Below are positions 26,484-29,009 of a stretch of 29,009 bases of DNA, piece after piece (the stretch's first letter is position 1; every line of letters begins with the position of its first letter). The stretch is taken from assembly GCA_946481095.1 (NCBI GenBank), contig CAMLML010000062.1, positions 1-29,009 on the forward strand. The letters run 5' to 3'. The notes under the pieces were generated by a model. The model ran no database searches, was not told where the DNA came from, and was given only the letters and a program-made list of their open reading frames with translations. A program made the position numbers and the translations under genes. Origin of the DNA: an uncultured Cellvibrio sp. GTDB taxonomy: Bacteria > Pseudomonadota > Gammaproteobacteria > Pseudomonadales > Cellvibrionaceae.

Positions 26484-27829
26484 AAACTTATCACTTGTCA
26501 TTTTATGATTTCCAGCCCATTGATTTGGGGATAGATTTGTTATTGATGTTATACCAACAGGATATTAGTATTCAAAAACTACAAGATAATTTTTTTTCAA
26601 CCCAGCAAAAACCGCAGTGGATGCAAAGATTTGATTCACTAAACGAAACTTTTCAACCTATTTATTCAATCCCGCTGGAAACACCTATAGAAAATGATTT
26701 GTTTTCAAAACTTGGCGCATCACTGAATCAACAAAATAATTTGCAATCCTCTTCCGTCAAAGCATTTCTGTTATTCGATCCAAGATTTATAAGCTTTATG
26801 TTAACGTTTGAGATCACCATTGATATACCGGAAAAATTTATCGCTGAATTAAATCAGGACGACGCCCCCAACCTTTACCTATCCATTCGTGAATTGCTGG
26901 TCGAGGACAATGCCAAAACATCAACTTACCAGTCCAACTGGTCAGTCGGAATAAAAGAACAAGCACTGCGCACTACCGAGCAAATATGCCAATTTATGAC
27001 AGGCAAAAAATTATCAGAAAAAACTCGCATACAAAATAATACTGGAAATATCAGTTGTGTAATAACAGCCTATAATAAACATGGTGAATTTTCTTATGTG
27101 CCCGATAGTGTACAAAAGTTTTTTGTTAACACCAATAAAAAGGCTGAACGATTGGTAACTGATTATCCCTCTATTAAATTATCCAATAAAATTCATAACA
27201 CCACCGACTTGTTTGATTTTAATGGCAGAATGCATACATTGGTTATCAACAATCCTGCAGATGAATATCGTTACCTGCCAATACTTTTTCATATGCAATT
27301 TATGTGGTTTTACATTAAAACCATATCACCCTATTTTTCGAGGAAAATCGTATCGATCATCTGCAACAATTCACAAAAAGGAAAGGCAGAGCTGGAAACA
27401 CACATTTATTCAATCATGAAAAGAATTGAAGTGCTTACTATTTATAACGAGCAATTTAAATTTTCTATTGAAATTGATAATGAACGTGTATATGACCGAA
27501 TTCAAAATCGATGGAGCATCGAAAAAACCCTTAAGCAGCTACAGAAAAATGCTGCTTCTTTTGGTGCGCATATCAGTCGGGATAACCAAAATATGCGAGA
27601 TAAGTCCGATCAATTTAAAAATACCATATTGGCAATTATCTCCATCATTCAGATTCTGGCTTTAACCAGCATCTGGAATGATCACCTCTCACTAATCGAC
27701 AGAACTGCCAGTAATGCCCAGCCTTTTTACCAACCCTGGCTTGACTTGATCAACTACAACCTATTGCCTTCGTTATTGATCATATCCAGCATTATTGGCC
27801 TGATATTTTTACTGACAAGGAAAAAATAA
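26480..27829 (+). CDS. Uncharacterised membrane protein with two C-terminal TM segments
   Basis: I do not recognise this 449-residue protein. It has no signal peptide. A long soluble N-terminal part (about 1-380) ends in a helical, charged region, followed by two hydrophobic segments near 382-398 and 426-446 separated by about 27 residues, with RKK at the end. This outline is that of CorA-like channels, but the GMN motif after the first segment is absent. The start ATG overlaps the SET gene stop by 4 bp, which suggests a functional pair. The region is more AT-rich than the flanking housekeeping genes. Confidence 0.85.
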   Translation: MKTYHLSFYDFQPIDLGIDLLLMLYQQDISIQKLQDNFFSTQQKPQWMQRFDSLNETFQPIYSIPLETPIENDLFSKLGASLNQQNNLQSSSVKAFLLFDPRFISFMLTFEITIDIPEKFIAELNQDDAPNLYLSIRELLVEDNAKTSTYQSNWSVGIKEQALRTTEQICQFMTGKKLSEKTRIQNNTGNISCVITAYNKHGEFSYVPDSVQKFFVNTNKKAERLVTDYPSIKLSNKIHNTTDLFDFNGRMHTLVINNPADEYRYLPILFHMQFMWFYIKTISPYFSRKIVSIICNNSQKGKAELETHIYSIMKRIEVLTIYNEQFKFSIEIDNERVYDRIQNRWSIEKTLKQLQKNAASFGAHISRDNQNMRDKSDQFKNTILAIISIIQILALTSIWNDHLSLIDRTASNAQPFYQPWLDLINYNLLPSLLIISSIIGLIFLLTRKK

Positions 27830-27884
27830 TCTCTTTACAGATAAATTATAAAAAGACATCTTTTAGCAGGCATTAACTTTTCAC

Positions 27885-29009
27885 ATGCAAAAAATAAATT
27901 TCGACAAACCCGTACAACGCAAAAACACTTACTCCACCAAATATGACGGAATGAAATCCATTTTTGGTCAGGATGATTTGCTGTCGCTTTGGGTTGCCGA
28001 TATGGATTTTGAAGTGCCTGCTTGTGTGTCGGATGCATTAAAAAAACATATTGACCACGCGGTGCTGGGCTACAGTTTTTATCCCGAGAGTTTGTATCAA
28101 TCCATCATTAATTGGTTTAGTCGTCGTCATCACTGGTCGATTGATCGCGATTGGATTTTAATGGTGCCAGGTGTGGTGCCTTCACTATATGCAACAGTTT
28201 TGGGAACAACCAATCCGGGTGATGGCGTGATTGTGCAATCACCGGTTTACTTTCCGTTTTTTTCAGCCGTCACGCACAATCAACGAAAGTTGTTAAACAA
28301 CACCTTGGTTAACCATAACGGCCATTATCAAATGGATTTTGCTTTGCTTGAAGAGCAAGCGAAATCGGCAAAGCTTATGATGCTTTGTACACCGCACAAT
28401 CCGGTTGGCCGCGTGTGGACTGAAGATGAATTGCAACAATGTATTGATATTGCAGAGCAACACAATCTTATTATCTTGTCGGACGACATTCACTGTGATT
28501 TGGTTTTTCCACCGCATCAACATACAGTCCTGCAAGAATTAGCAAAAGATCGCGTGAAAATTATCACGGCTATTGCGCCCAGCAAAACCTTTAATATTCC
28601 AGGTTTAGGCTTGTCAGCATTGATTATTCCCGATGCCGATATTCACAAATCTATCAAACGTGAATTCGATAAGCTTTACGTCAGCAATCAAAATCCTTTT
28701 AGCATTATTGCTTTTGAAGCGGCTTACAAGGGCGGTGATGAATGGCTGAATCAGCTATTGGTTTATCTCGAACAAAATTGCGATTATGTGTGTGATTTTT
28801 TTCAAACCCACATACCACAAATCAAAGTGCAAAAGCCCCAAGCGACTTACTTGATGTGGTTGGATTGTCGTAGCTTGAACATGAGTGATAAAGAACTACG
28901 TCAGTTTTTCATCGAAGATTGCAAACTGGCTCTGAGCCCAGGCGCGATGTTTGGTGAAGGGGGCAGCGGTTTTATGCGATTGAATATTGGCACTCGTCGC
29001 GAGTTAATC
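27885..29009 (+). CDS. MalY/PatB-type pyridoxal-phosphate aminotransferase (partial, 3' end beyond window)
   Basis: A frame open to the window end gives 375 residues of a family that is usually about 390. It resembles MalY/PatB C-S lyases (cystathionine beta-lyase type; class I/II fold). LWVADMDFEVP opens the protein, LCTPHNPVGRVWT is the substrate-binding loop, ILSDDIHCDL the PLP-aspartate region, and APSKTFNIPGLGLS contains the PLP lysine. The protein appears intact up to LNIGTRREL, so only the last ~15 residues are probably missing. Whether it is a lyase or a transaminase cannot be settled here. Confidence 0.9.
   Translation, partial: MQKINFDKPVQRKNTYSTKYDGMKSIFGQDDLLSLWVADMDFEVPACVSDALKKHIDHAVLGYSFYPESLYQSIINWFSRRHHWSIDRDWILMVPGVVPSLYATVLGTTNPGDGVIVQSPVYFPFFSAVTHNQRKLLNNTLVNHNGHYQMDFALLEEQAKSAKLMMLCTPHNPVGRVWTEDELQQCIDIAEQHNLIILSDDIHCDLVFPPHQHTVLQELAKDRVKIITAIAPSKTFNIPGLGLSALIIPDADIHKSIKREFDKLYVSNQNPFSIIAFEAAYKGGDEWLNQLLVYLEQNCDYVCDFFQTHIPQIKVQKPQATYLMWLDCRSLNMSDKELRQFFIEDCKLALSPGAMFGEGGSGFMRLNIGTRRELI

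Noticed and set aside
26480..27829. Calling the two-TM membrane protein a CorA magnesium transporter
   Set aside because: The topology is similar but the GMN motif is missing and no other CorA sequence similarity was seen.
1..29009. CRISPR array, tRNA or rRNA genes, insertion-sequence transposase or prophage genes
   Set aside because: No regularly spaced repeat-spacer pattern, no cloverleaf or rRNA sequence and no transposase or phage gene was recognised; xerD is the housekeeping recombinase, not an integrase of a mobile element.

Overview
This 29 kb window reads as chromosomal DNA of a gammaproteobacterium, most likely near Cellvibrio/Saccharophagus (order Cellvibrionales) or a close relative of the pseudomonads. 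The gene order leuC-leuD-leuB-asd-fimV-truA-trpF, and separately xerD-dsbC-hom-thrC, is the order I know from Pseudomonas and its relatives. The base composition is lower in GC than Pseudomonas. The assignment rests on synteny and protein similarity recalled from memory; no search was run.

Layout. 1-17446 is almost entirely minus strand. Read in transcription order from the right it holds leuC, leuD, a VapBC-type toxin-antitoxin pair, leuB, asd, fimV (ending in a strong terminator), then truA-trpF-trpB-trpA, xerD-dsbC (ending in a second terminator), and hom-thrC followed by a small DUF559 (Vsr-fold) nuclease gene. This is mostly amino acid biosynthesis (Leu, Lys/Thr/Met via Asd and Hom, Trp) with housekeeping genes for pilus/polarity (fimV), tRNA modification (truA), chromosome dimer resolution (xerD) and disulfide isomerisation (dsbC). 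From 17557 most genes are on the plus strand: a LysR regulator divergent from leuC, a DODA-type dioxygenase on minus, a small outer-membrane beta-barrel protein, a HAD phosphatase on minus, a DAHP synthase, an unrecognised 144-residue protein, prc, xthA, a SET-domain protein coupled to a novel two-TM membrane protein, and a partial MalY/PatB aminotransferase cut by the window end.

The least ordinary content is a set of palindromic repeats between the biosynthetic genes. Three colinear copies (4-161, 1954-2111, 5227-5377) of a ~150-160 bp element have imperfect inverted-repeat ends, each of which also folds into its own GGGAGAGG-type hairpin. They sit just after the ends of the DUF559 gene, hom and trpA, all in the same orientation. 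One copy supplies the last ~23 codons of the DUF559 nuclease gene, and another supplies the purine-rich ribosome-binding sequence (and an in-frame upstream extension) for xerD. Two other, unrelated palindromic REP-type pairs lie between asd and leuB (GTAG-type) and between leuD and leuC.

The most promising candidates for something undescribed are (i) the inverted-repeat element associated with the DUF559 nuclease, by analogy to REP/RAYT systems, and (ii) the coupled SET-domain/two-TM membrane protein pair at 26040-27829. Both are inferences from sequence and context.
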